Assembly (NCBI GenBank): GCA_002382325.1
Contig: DGAG01000011.1
Location: forward strand, 186,001 to 250,000
Length of the DNA stretch: 64,000 nt
Source: Epsilonproteobacteria bacterium UBA4036
Lineage (GTDB): Bacteria; Campylobacterota; Campylobacteria; Campylobacterales; Arcobacteraceae
Direction: 5' to 3'
Part shown: positions 1-7,381 of the stretch, piece after piece
Layout: every line of letters starts with the position of its first letter
Position numbering within the stretch: position 1 is the stretch's first letter
The notes under the pieces: generated by a model
The model's database searches: none
The model's input: only the letters and a program-made list of their open reading frames with translations
What the model was told of the DNA's origin: nothing
Program-made: the position numbers and the translations under genes

Positions 1-722
1 TATCGCAACAAGCTAAAATGGTTGCCATGAGAGAGATGTTGGAGAGTATTGCGCATCAATGGCGTCAACCTTTATCGACTATTTCAACGGCTGCAAGTGG
101 TATTAAATTGGAAAAAGAGTTTAATAATCTTGATGATGAAAAATTCAATGAACTCATGGATGTCATTGTACAAAATACATTGAATTTATCGGCTACTTTG
201 GATAATTTTAAAAACTATTTTAATACAAAAAATGAAAAAACCGTGTTTGAATTGGAAAAAACGGTTAAAAAAGTACTTGATTTGGTTGGATATCGGCTTA
301 ATGATGAGAAAATTGAGGTCATTGTTAATCTTAAAGACATGAGACTAGAGGGCTTAGAAAATGAGCTTATGCAATCGTTGGTGAATATTATAAACAACTC
401 TCAAGAAGCATTTAGAAAAAGCAATTTAGACAAACGCTATATTTTTATTGAAAGTTTTAGTAAAGATAACAGTATGATTATTTCTATTAAAGACAATGCC
501 AATGGCATACCACAAGAGATTTTAGAACATGTCTTTGAACCTTATTTTACGACAAAACATCAAAGCAGTGGCACAGGAATTGGTTTATATATGGCACATG
601 AAATCATTACCAAACATTTTAAGGGAACGATTATGATGCAAAATTGTGAATTTATGTATGAAAATAACTCATATAAAGGGGCGCAGACAATTATTACATT
701 GCCTGCAAAAAGCAAAAATTAA
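1..722 (+). CDS. Sensor histidine kinase, C-terminal part (cut by window start)
   Basis: This is the kinase core of a two-component sensor. The frame is open to the first base of the window, with SQQAK coding sequence before the first ATG at 18, so that ATG is internal and the sensing part lies outside. The H-box reads IAHQWRQPL, the HQW type common in Campylobacterota. The ATP-binding domain shows an N-box (NIINNSQEA), a G1 box (DNANGIP), an F-box (FEPYFTTK) and a G2 region (GTGIGLYMA). It resembles the kinase half of the large sensor at 55387-57579. Neither a response regulator nor the signal can be named from what is visible. Confidence 0.9.
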   Translation, partial: SQQAKMVAMREMLESIAHQWRQPLSTISTAASGIKLEKEFNNLDDEKFNELMDVIVQNTLNLSATLDNFKNYFNTKNEKTVFELEKTVKKVLDLVGYRLNDEKIEVIVNLKDMRLEGLENELMQSLVNIINNSQEAFRKSNLDKRYIFIESFSKDNSMIISIKDNANGIPQEILEHVFEPYFTTKHQSSGTGIGLYMAHEIITKHFKGTIMMQNCEFMYENNSYKGAQTIITLPAKSKN

Positions 723-738
723 CGCGTAAGAAGAGTTC

Positions 739-1971
739 TTAACGAACTTGTCCGTTCCCTAAAATTTTAAATTTATAGGTAGTTAAGTCGTTGATTCCCA
801 TTGGACCTCGTGCGTGAAGTTTGTTTGTTGAAATCCCCACTTCAGCTCCCAACCCAAATGCTCCACCGTCTGTAAATCGTGTACTTGCATTGGCATAGAC
901 ACACGCAGCATCTACGTTATTTAAAAAATAATTGACCGTTGAATAATTTTCACTGATAATGGCTTCAGAGTGTCCTGACCCGTATTTTGCAATATGCGCA
1001 ACGGCTTCTTTCACGTCATTGACCATTTTAATGTTTAAAATATTGGCCAAATATTCTGTGTCATAATCCTCATGTGTTGCACACTCAATATCGATGATTT
1101 TTCGCGTATCTTCACACCCTTTAAGTCGGGTATTGTTTTCAATAAAGGCTTCATGCAGTGCTGGAAGCATCAATGTGGCGACATCTTTATGCACAAGCAG
1201 AGTTTCCATGGCATTGCATACACCTGGTCGTTGGCATTTTGCATTGATGGCAATATTGATTGCCATTTTGGCATCGGCATTTTTATCAATATAGGTATGG
1301 CATAACCCTTTATCGTGTTTAACCACTGGTACAGAAGAGTTTTCGCAAATGTATCGGATGAGTTCTTCTCCTCCACGTGGGATGATTAAATCCACCAGTT
1401 TATCTTGTTTGATTAAATGTGCCACACTCTCTCTGTTTGAAAAAGGCAATAAAGCAATCGCTTGTTCTGGAAGTTTATTTTTGGCCAAAACATTGCGTAA
1501 GACATTGGCAATGGCTTTATTGGAGTGTTCGGCTTCTTTTCCCCCTTTTAAAACGCATACGTTTCCACTTTTAAAACATAAAGCAGCCGTATCGCTCGTG
1601 ACATTGGGTCGACTTTCATAAATGATACCAATGACACCAATAGGGATGGATACTTTTTGAATATTCAAGCCATTTTGTGTTACCCAACCCTCTAAGGTTC
1701 GTCCAACTGGGTCTTTTAAGCTTGCTATTTCTCGAATGGCTTGTGCCATTGAAGCTACTCTCTCTCCTGTTAAAAGAAGTCGGTCCATTAAGGATTCGCT
1801 TAGACCACTTTGTTGACCTGCTTGCATATCTTTATCATTTTGTGTAATGATATAATCGCAGTGTTCCATTAAGGCTTCTGCCATTTCAAGTAAAACTTGA
1901 TCTTTTTTTTCGCCACTTAGTGTAGCAATTTCTCTGCTTATTTTCTTTGATTCTTCTAAGAATTGTTGCAT
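739..1971 (-). CDS. proA: Glutamate-5-semialdehyde dehydrogenase (gamma-glutamyl phosphate reductase)
   Basis: ProA reduces gamma-glutamyl phosphate to glutamate-5-semialdehyde with NADPH, the second step of proline synthesis, in the cytoplasm. The 410-residue length is normal for the family. The aldehyde-dehydrogenase fold is evident from the SRPNVTSD segment, the nucleotide-binding FKSGNVCVLKGGKEA stretch, the catalytic-cysteine segment CQRPGVCNAMETLLV near residue 250, and the C-terminal FTDGGAFGLGAEVGIST motif. It is convergent with the kinase at 1-722, with only 16 bp between the stops. No proB is adjacent, so the pathway is split on this chromosome. It is separated from trxA by a terminator. 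Confidence 0.95.
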   Translation of the reverse strand: MQQFLEESKKISREIATLSGEKKDQVLLEMAEALMEHCDYIITQNDKDMQAGQQSGLSESLMDRLLLTGERVASMAQAIREIASLKDPVGRTLEGWVTQNGLNIQKVSIPIGVIGIIYESRPNVTSDTAALCFKSGNVCVLKGGKEAEHSNKAIANVLRNVLAKNKLPEQAIALLPFSNRESVAHLIKQDKLVDLIIPRGGEELIRYICENSSVPVVKHDKGLCHTYIDKNADAKMAINIAINAKCQRPGVCNAMETLLVHKDVATLMLPALHEAFIENNTRLKGCEDTRKIIDIECATHEDYDTEYLANILNIKMVNDVKEAVAHIAKYGSGHSEAIISENYSTVNYFLNNVDAACVYANASTRFTDGGAFGLGAEVGISTNKLHARGPMGINDLTTYKFKILGNGQVR

Positions 1972-2070
1972 AATGTTTTCCTGTGTATCAATGATTTGGA
2001 TATTCTATCCAAAGTTTTTATGTTTTAAAATAAAGTAAAAAGGGGAAAGGAAGTAAAAGATAGAAGATGT

Positions 2071-2096
2071 AAAAAGACTCTATAAAGAGCCCTTTT
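2071..2096 (-). terminator. Intrinsic terminator of trxA
   Basis: Just past the trxA stop, the minus strand folds into a GGCTCT/AGAGTC stem with a TTAT loop. Flanking A and T runs extend the stem, and it ends in a run of five T. This is a standard Rho-independent terminator. Confidence 0.75.
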
Positions 2097-2097
2097 A

Positions 2098-2415
2098 TTA
2101 TGCAAGTGAATTTAATTTTTCTGCTAATGCTTGTTTAGAACTTGCACCAATCATAGTATCCACTACTTCACCGTCTTTCATGAAAATAATCGTTGGAATT
2201 GATCGAACGCCATATTTTACTGCCAAATCTTGTTCTTCATCGGTATTGACTTTACAAATATTGGCTTTCCCTTCAAAGTCTGCTGCTAATTCGTCGATAA
2301 CTGGAGCTAACATTCGACAAGGTCCGCACCACGGAGCCCAAAAATCTACAAGTGATAACCCACTTTTAACCGTTGCATCAAAATTAGTAGAATTTAATTC
2401 AATATATTTTCCCAT
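2098..2415 (-). CDS. trxA: Thioredoxin
   Basis: This small cytoplasmic disulfide reductase donates electrons from thioredoxin reductase to ribonucleotide reductase, peroxidases and methionine sulfoxide reductases. It is 105 residues, the usual TrxA size. The active site WCGPC has its cysteines at residues 30 and 33, the buried Asp is in VDFWAPW, and the cis-proline is in RSIPTIIF. There is no signal peptide. It is transcribed alone from a consensus-like promoter at 2448-2476 and ends in its own terminator. A HxlR-type regulator with an N-terminal cysteine is divergently encoded next door, which suggests redox control. Confidence 0.96.
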   Translation of the reverse strand: MGKYIELNSTNFDATVKSGLSLVDFWAPWCGPCRMLAPVIDELAADFEGKANICKVNTDEEQDLAVKYGVRSIPTIIFMKDGEVVDTMIGASSKQALAEKLNSLA

Positions 2416-2447
2416 TGTATTTCCTTTGTTGTGTTTAATTGCTTGTA

Positions 2448-2476
2448 ATAATATCTCATAAGAATACTTTTGTCAA
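2448..2476 (-). promoter_or_regulatory. Sigma-70-type promoter of trxA
   Basis: On the minus strand a perfect TTGACA (2471-2476) is followed after exactly 17 bp by TATTAT (2448-2453). It lies upstream of the trxA ATG at 2415 and is the clearest consensus promoter in the window. Confidence 0.8.
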
Positions 2477-2481
2477 GTATG

Positions 2482-2522
2482 TACTTTAAAGTAATATAGT
2501 TACTTTAGTGTTCCTATATAAT
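2482..2522. promoter_or_regulatory. Candidate HxlR operator and hxlR promoter
   Basis: The divergent gap holds a 12-bp perfect palindrome TACTTTAAAGTA (2482-2493) and an overlapping inverted repeat AGTAA-N5-TTACT (2490-2504). TACTTTA recurs at 2501-2507, 19 bp from its first copy. A TATAAT at 2517-2522 fits the -10 of the HxlR-type gene starting at 2572. The palindrome sits just upstream of the trxA -35, where a bound dimer could affect both promoters. Its use as an operator is inferred. Confidence 0.55.
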
Positions 2523-2571
2523 CGAGTATTAATATAAGTTGGCATATGATACGCTTTTTAAAGGAGTCAAA

Positions 2572-2937
2572 ATGGATAGTTCAAAAGAGTATAACTGTTT
2601 TTTTCAACTCGCGATTGATATTATTGGTGGTAAATGGAAAAGTTATGTATTGTGGTCACTGAAAAATGGGGTTAAACGAAATGGGGAATTGGCTCGTTTG
2701 ATTCCTTCTATCAGCCAAAAAATGCTGACTCAACAATTACGAGAACTTGAATTAGCTGGTATTGTCAATCGAATTTCCTATCCCGTGATTCCTCCCAAAG
2801 TCGAGTATGAACTTACTTCAGATGGGAAAAAACTGCTTCCCATTTTGGAGCAACTGCATGATTGGGGCAAAGAGTATGCCATTGGACATAATATTGAGAT
2901 TATCAAAAGGAAAGATTTAAATTGTGAAATAATCTGA
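2572..2937 (+). CDS. HxlR-family winged-helix regulator, probable redox sensor
   Basis: This is a 121-residue DNA-binding regulator of the HxlR/YodB/HypR family. Recognisable parts are DIIGGKWKSYVLWSL, the recognition-helix region IPSISQKMLTQQLRELE, and the wing YELTSDGKKLLPIL. The start was set at the ATG at 2572 because AAAGGAGT precedes it at good spacing; an in-frame ATG at 2539 has no such site. Cys9 lies just before the first helix, where family members that sense disulfide or electrophile stress keep their reactive cysteine. Divergent placement from trxA suggests it controls thioredoxin, itself, or both. The effector is not known. Confidence 0.85.
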   Translation: MDSSKEYNCFFQLAIDIIGGKWKSYVLWSLKNGVKRNGELARLIPSISQKMLTQQLRELELAGIVNRISYPVIPPKVEYELTSDGKKLLPILEQLHDWGKEYAIGHNIEIIKRKDLNCEII

Positions 2938-2993
2938 TTATTAACAATTTTTAGCTATTCTTTTTGCCTTTAAACGATAAAGTAGGACAATAA

Positions 2994-4178
2994 GTGGAAC
3001 AATTCTTTTTAATTATTACAATTTGTATTATCATTATGGCAGCACCCATTGTTTCAAAAATAACCAAAGCACCTGTGGTGGTTATTGAAATCACATTGGG
3101 ATTGTTTGCTGGGTATATTGGATTGCTTTATGATAATGAGATTTTAAAACTTATTGCAAAATTTGGCTTTGTTTATTTAATGTTTTTAGCGGGTCTTGAA
3201 ATTAATATCAAACTCATCAAAGTGGTTAAAGCGACTATGGCATGGAATGTGGTGTTGTATATTGCTTCTTTGTATACACTTTCAGGCGTTATTTGTTGGT
3301 TCTTTGATTTGGGGATTACATACTTTTTAGCTTTCCCTATTTGCTCTATTGGGATGATGATGATGCTTATTAAAGAGTACGGGAAAGAAGAGCCTTGGCT
3401 GAATCTGGTATTATCAATTGGGATTATTGGTGAAGTGGTGAGTATTTTGGTCTTAACTTTGTTCAGTGGATGGATAGAGTTTGGATTAAATATTGGTTTT
3501 TTTATCTCCATTTTAACGATTATTTCTGTTATAGCTGCAACAATTTTAGTGCTTCGACTTTTCTATTTGGCATTTTGGTGGTATCCTGAACTTAAGAAAT
3601 TTATTATTCCTGATTCACATACGGACAGATTTGATCAAGATATTCGGTTTTCAATCTCATTGTTATTGATTTTGGTAGCCGTGATGTTACTTTTGAAAAT
3701 TGATGTAGTTTTAGGTGCGTTTACCGCAGGGTTTTTCCTTAAAATGTTTTTTAATCAAAAACTGGAGCTTTTAGAAAAGATTGAGTCCTTTGGATTTGGT
3801 TTTTTTGTACCAATTTTCTTTATTTATACGGGCTCTACGGTTAAGTTAGATATGATTAATTTAGATGTCTTAACCAATGCGTTATTTATAATTTGTTCAA
3901 TCATTACCATTCGATTGATCAGTTCATATTTGGCATTTTATAAATATTTGAAATTTAAGCAAACCACACTGTTTGGGTTAAGTGATTCTATGCCATTGAC
4001 ATTTATTGTGGCTATTTCTATGCTGTCGTATCAATATGGATTGATTTCTCAAGAAGATTATTTCTCGTTTATTATTGCCAGTATGATTGATGGGTTATTT
4101 TTAATGGTCTTAATTCGTAAACTTTATAAATGGTTTGATTTAAAAAATGTAAAGCCCATAAAAGGGCAAGATTTTTAA
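2994..4178 (+). CDS. CPA2-family cation:proton antiporter
   Basis: This is a 394-residue inner-membrane protein with about twelve hydrophobic segments of the Na+/H+ (Kef-like) exchanger fold, without a C-terminal TrkA-N domain. It begins with GTG after AGGAC. Family signatures include ITLGLFAGYIGLLYD near the N-terminus, FLAGLEINIKLI (residues about 63-75), and VVLGAFTAGFFLKM. The transported ion cannot be told from sequence. Its stop overlaps the stop of the convergent J-domain gene by four bases. It follows the HxlR-type gene after 56 bp, so co-transcription is possible. Confidence 0.85.
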   Translation: MEQFFLIITICIIIMAAPIVSKITKAPVVVIEITLGLFAGYIGLLYDNEILKLIAKFGFVYLMFLAGLEINIKLIKVVKATMAWNVVLYIASLYTLSGVICWFFDLGITYFLAFPICSIGMMMMLIKEYGKEEPWLNLVLSIGIIGEVVSILVLTLFSGWIEFGLNIGFFISILTIISVIAATILVLRLFYLAFWWYPELKKFIIPDSHTDRFDQDIRFSISLLLILVAVMLLLKIDVVLGAFTAGFFLKMFFNQKLELLEKIESFGFGFFVPIFFIYTGSTVKLDMINLDVLTNALFIICSIITIRLISSYLAFYKYLKFKQTTLFGLSDSMPLTFIVAISMLSYQYGLISQEDYFSFIIASMIDGLFLMVLIRKLYKWFDLKNVKPIKGQDF

Positions 4179-4447
4179 ACAATCCAATCTTTTTGAGATA
4201 TGGCAAAAGGAAATTGGTCTTCAAACTCCTCTTTTGTAAAGGTATATCGAAAGTTATCCATATAAAAGTTAAGGATTTCATACGCTTTATTAATCTCTTG
4301 AAACTTGATTAGATCCCCTTGTGGCATATCGGGGTGAAACTGTTTTGAAAGCTCTAAATAACGCTTCTTGACCTTGCTTTTTGTGGTTAAACTAATTAAA
4401 CCCAAAATTTCTACCGATTTTTTAAATTCATCGTAATCAATTTTCAT
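4175..4447 (-). CDS. Small J-domain (DnaJ-like) protein
   Basis: This 90-residue protein consists mainly of a J-domain. Helix II KSKVKKRYLELSKQF is followed by the essential HPD tripeptide (FHPDM) and helix III FQEINKAYEILNFYM. J-domains stimulate Hsp70 ATPase through HPD. There is no Gly/Phe region, zinc finger or substrate-binding domain, so it is a specialised co-chaperone rather than DnaJ. The C-terminal 25 residues do not suggest a further domain. It is convergent with the antiporter gene, and its client is unknown. Confidence 0.82.
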   Translation of the reverse strand: MKIDYDEFKKSVEILGLISLTTKSKVKKRYLELSKQFHPDMPQGDLIKFQEINKAYEILNFYMDNFRYTFTKEEFEDQFPFAISQKDWIV

Positions 4448-4545
4448 AAATATATACCTTCTGTTTTGTGTCTAATTTTATCGTACAATAACTTGATTTA
4501 CTGCTTTGTCTTATGTTACTATTATCAAAATAATAGGAGCTTACT

Positions 4546-5043
4546 ATGACTTGCGAAGAGAAATTAGAAGAAGCACGCCAAGAGTTAAAAATACTCAGAA
4601 AAAAGTTTGAAGTCCTTGAAAATGAGCAATTGTGTATGCAGGGTGTGTATGAGTTATTTAACAAATATACGATTACATCTGAAACCGATCTTAAAGGGCG
4701 TATTACTTATGTCAGTGATCCTTTTTTGGAAATATCAGGATATACCAAAGAAGAGCTCATAGGAAAAGACCACAATATCGTTCGCCATGAAGATATGCCC
4801 AAAGAAGCATTTAAGGAAATGTGGAAAACCATTAAGTCAAAAAATATTTGGCGAGGTGAAGTAAAAAATCGCAAAAAAGACGGAAGTTTTTATTGGGTTG
4901 ACAGTATTGTATTTCCCATTTTAAGTCATGAACAAGAGATTCAAGGCTATAAATCAATACGAATTGATATTACCGATAAAAAACGCTTAGCCGGAATGCT
5001 CAATGAGTTACTCAGCAGTGAAGATATGATATTGAAGTTTTAA
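4546..5043 (+). CDS. Stand-alone PAS-domain signalling protein
   Basis: This 165-residue protein has a short N-terminal coiled coil (residues 1-30, heptad-like EEKLEEARQELKILRKKF) followed by one PAS domain (about 40-155). Typical segments are TDLKGRITYVSDPFLEISGY, KEELIGKDHNIVRHEDMP, and the PAC-like IWRGEVKNRKKDGSFYWVDS. The sequence is close to the Aer-type redox PAS of Campylobacterota energy-taxis systems. It has no membrane segment, HAMP, kinase or methyl-accepting domain, so it must act by binding a partner. An upstream TAGGAGC supports the ATG. It is the last chromosomal gene before the integrated element. Confidence 0.8.
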   Translation: MTCEEKLEEARQELKILRKKFEVLENEQLCMQGVYELFNKYTITSETDLKGRITYVSDPFLEISGYTKEELIGKDHNIVRHEDMPKEAFKEMWKTIKSKNIWRGEVKNRKKDGSFYWVDSIVFPILSHEQEIQGYKSIRIDITDKKRLAGMLNELLSSEDMILKF

Positions 5044-5075
5044 AATTAAAAAGGCAAGAATAATAGGAATGGACA

Positions 5076-5124
5076 TAAAAAAAGCTCGACCTAAACACTT
5101 CAATAAGTGATTAAATCGAGCTTT
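5076..5124 (-). terminator. Original terminator of the tRNA-Arg gene, now stranded left of the element
   Basis: AAAGCTCGA (5081-5089) pairs with TCGAGCTTT (5116-5124), and the minus strand then runs into a T tract. An inner CACTT/AAGTG hairpin fills the loop. The same GCTCGA stem with a different loop lies next to the intact tRNA at 13925-13973. Confidence 0.7.
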
Positions 5125-5125
5125 G

Positions 5126-5173
5126 TAATGGTACGCCTGGAAGGATTCGAACCCTCAACCACCGGGGCCGAAA
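5126..5173. repeat. attL: tRNA-Arg 3'-end remnant
   Basis: These 48 bases match 13975-14022 except A for C at 5161. They cover the tRNA from the anticodon loop through the encoded CCA plus three bases. Beyond 5173 the sequence departs from the tRNA, so the 5' half is missing and this copy cannot make a tRNA. It is read as the chromosomal 3' end displaced by integration. Confidence 0.9.
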
Positions 5174-5189
5174 TAATATGCCATTAATC

Positions 5190-5308
5190 TATCATCTTTT
5201 ATCATTTAGTATCAACTTTTATCAAAGCCCGACAATATAGATATTCTACAGTATTCTCTTAATTAAACTTACCTATCATTTTCTTACAGTTAATATCATT
5301 TATTATCA
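5190..5308. promoter_or_regulatory. Helically phased TATCA repeats beside attL
   Basis: TATCA starts at 5190, 5200, 5210 and 5220, exactly ten bases apart, and again at 5274, 5294 and 5304, also in ten-base register. The stretch lies between attL and the integrase gene. This is where lambda-like systems place arm-type integrase or Xis/IHF sites. The periodicity is plain in the sequence; the binding role is inferred. Confidence 0.5.
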
Positions 5309-5335
5309 ATATAAATGGGAAATAAAAGGGTAAAA

Positions 5336-6469
5336 ATGGGTAGAAAATACGTTAGAAAGAAAACTAAATATGCAGGTGTTTACTACATTGAAACTACAAC
5401 TAATGGGCGCTCTGATAAGACTTTTTATATCAGGTATAAAGATGAATTTTATAAAGATAAAGAATTACGTATTGGTAAACAATCAGAAGGGTATAGTGTA
5501 AACTTGTGCAATGCAAAAAGAAATGAAATCATGCACAAAATTAAACATGGTGAAGAACTTCCCAAAATTGCGAATAACCAGATAAAAACTAAATTAACTT
5601 TAAATGATATTGCACATCAGTATTTTGAATACAGAAACGTCCATAATAGTACTAGAAGCAATCAAAATGAACAATATCGCTATGACACTCACCTTAAACA
5701 CTTATTTGGTAATAAGTTAATATACACTATTTCATTACAAGATATTGAGAAACTTCAAGCTGATAAGTTAAAAACCTTAGCTCCAAAAACTGTGAACCAT
5801 ATTACAACCCTTTTAGGAACGATTTTTAATTACGCTATAACTAAACAACTTTACAAAGGTAATAACCCAATACAAAATCTAAAAAAACTTAGCATTGATA
5901 ATAAAAGGGAAAGATTTTTAAACAGAGATGAAATCAAAATTTTAATGGATGAAGTTAGAGATAATGAGTTACTTTATTTGTTTTGCTTATTATCACTTTC
6001 AACTGGTGGTAGAGCTACCACAATAATCAATATACAAAAAAAACACATTGACCTAAATAACAGAACTGTAACCCTAACAGACTTTAAAAATAAAAGTACT
6101 TACAAAGGTTTTATAACTACTGATATGGCTACCATACTAAAAGAACATATTAGTACCTTAAAAACTAACGATAACATACTTCGAATCAATAATAAACCTA
6201 TTTCAATAAGTCAAATACAAAAACGATTAAAACCTATTCTAGATAAATTATTCAATGAAGGATTAGATGTAAAAGATGCCAAAAATAGAGTCGTTATTCA
6301 TACTTTTAGACATAGCTTTGCAAGTAACCTTGCAATAGGAGGTACTCCGATCTATACTATTCAAAAGTTAATGAACCATAGAGATATAAATATGACTTTG
6401 AGATATGCTAAATTATCTCCTGAAAGTGGTAGGGATATGGTTGAAAATATCATGAAAAATATTTATTGA
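5336..6469 (+). CDS. int: Tyrosine recombinase (element integrase)
   Basis: This site-specific recombinase catalyses integration and excision between the tRNA-Arg att sites. The N-terminal arm-binding region (roughly 1-85) is followed by a SAM-like core-binding domain (about 90-180) and the catalytic domain. Catalytic residues are visible: Arg in STGGRATTI, His and Arg in HTFRHSFASNLA, His in LMNHRDI and the nucleophile Tyr in TLRYAKLS near the C-terminus. The ATG at 5336 was chosen because AAAAGGG precedes it; an in-frame ATG seven codons earlier has no Shine-Dalgarno. It lies about 160 bp from attL and points inward, a normal layout for tRNA-integrating elements. Confidence 0.93.
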   Translation: MGRKYVRKKTKYAGVYYIETTTNGRSDKTFYIRYKDEFYKDKELRIGKQSEGYSVNLCNAKRNEIMHKIKHGEELPKIANNQIKTKLTLNDIAHQYFEYRNVHNSTRSNQNEQYRYDTHLKHLFGNKLIYTISLQDIEKLQADKLKTLAPKTVNHITTLLGTIFNYAITKQLYKGNNPIQNLKKLSIDNKRERFLNRDEIKILMDEVRDNELLYLFCLLSLSTGGRATTIINIQKKHIDLNNRTVTLTDFKNKSTYKGFITTDMATILKEHISTLKTNDNILRINNKPISISQIQKRLKPILDKLFNEGLDVKDAKNRVVIHTFRHSFASNLAIGGTPIYTIQKLMNHRDINMTLRYAKLSPESGRDMVENIMKNIY

Positions 6470-6522
6470 TTAATTAAGCACAAACCAATATACCTTTAGT
6501 TTTTATTTACATTATAAAAAAT

Positions 6523-7029
6523 TTATTTAAAATAATTTCTAATATCATTCATTTCATAACCATTGTTGTTAAAATCAAAAAGTATCTTTAATAATTCTTT
6601 AAAATCATTAGGATAATTATCCATTGTTTGTATAGCATGAGTTGTTGTTCCTTCTTCACAATATTTTGGGTCATCAAAAGTAAAAAATGTTCTACAATTC
6701 AAAGGCCTATATTCATAAACCTTACATGAAGAAGATTCATTATCTAAAAAAGGACATGCATCTAACTTATTACTATCTTCAAATTTCAATGAAATATTAT
6801 ACTTCGTATTTTTTGCAATGTAATCTGCTTCAAATCTCGTTACTAGGACAGGTATTTTACAACAAAAACTACATCCTTTTTGACAGACAGATTTTTCTGA
6901 GTAATCGTCTCCTACTTTATCAACATATTCATAAAACCTCTTTAAAAGTGTAAATTTTGACTTATTCTCATTTTTAGCTTTTAAAAAGCTTTCTCTCTCT
7001 TTTTCTGCTTTATTTGGATTAAAATACAT
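6523..7029 (-). CDS. YkgJ-type cysteine-cluster protein (element cargo)
   Basis: This 168-residue protein carries the YkgJ-like cysteine-cluster pattern: CQKGCSFCCKIPV (residues about 49-61), CPFLDNESSSCKVYEYRPLNC further on, and a later Cys. Such clusters are thought to bind zinc or an iron-sulfur centre; the biochemical role of the family is not established. There is no signal peptide or membrane segment. It lies alone between the integrase (convergent) and a 350-bp non-coding stretch, away from the mobilization operon. It may be a cargo gene unrelated to transfer. Related genes also occur in bacterial core genomes. Confidence 0.75.
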   Translation of the reverse strand: MYFNPNKAEKERESFLKAKNENKSKFTLLKRFYEYVDKVGDDYSEKSVCQKGCSFCCKIPVLVTRFEADYIAKNTKYNISLKFEDSNKLDACPFLDNESSSCKVYEYRPLNCRTFFTFDDPKYCEEGTTTHAIQTMDNYPNDFKELLKILFDFNNNGYEMNDIRNYFK

Positions 7030-7381
7030 TACATTAAAACCTTCTTCAATTTAATTTTTCATTTTTTATAAAACACTTAGATTGATATATTATAAAATAA
7101 CTTCTTAAAATTAAGATGCTAATTATAGTATGTAGGTTTATAGTCATCAATTCATATAGAATATTTCAAAAAGATGCTATAAAACAGTTTATAAAGCATT
7201 TAAAAGGCAAAACTAACGTTTATGGTTCAACTATCAAATAAAGCTATAAACAATATCTTGACGCTTTTTAATTCAATAATTACTTTATACATGCACTCGA
7301 CACGTTCTTGCGACATTATTTTTGATAAATAAGTTTGAACATCTTTTCTCCTTATATTTTATAGATAACATATGAATTATA
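7030..7381. other. Non-coding gap of about 350 bp inside the element
   Basis: No convincing coding frame with a ribosome site was found on either strand. The sequence is very AT-rich and probably contains the promoter of the YkgJ-type gene at its left end. It also contains the region downstream of the mobilization operon. No clear terminator hairpin or long repeat was seen. Confidence 0.5.

Noticed and set aside
1072..1621. Plus-strand ORFs across proA
   Set aside because: They are antisense shadows of a clearly coding proA frame, with no ribosome sites.
5126..5173. A second tRNA-Arg gene
   Set aside because: Only the 3' half from the anticodon loop is present; the upstream bases do not form the D-arm or acceptor strand.
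5190..5308. CRISPR-like repeat array
   Set aside because: The TATCA units are five bases with five-base gaps and no spacer-sized segments or cas genes.
7030..7381. A hidden gene in the 350-bp gap of the element
   Set aside because: No frame of useful length with a ribosome site was found on either strand.
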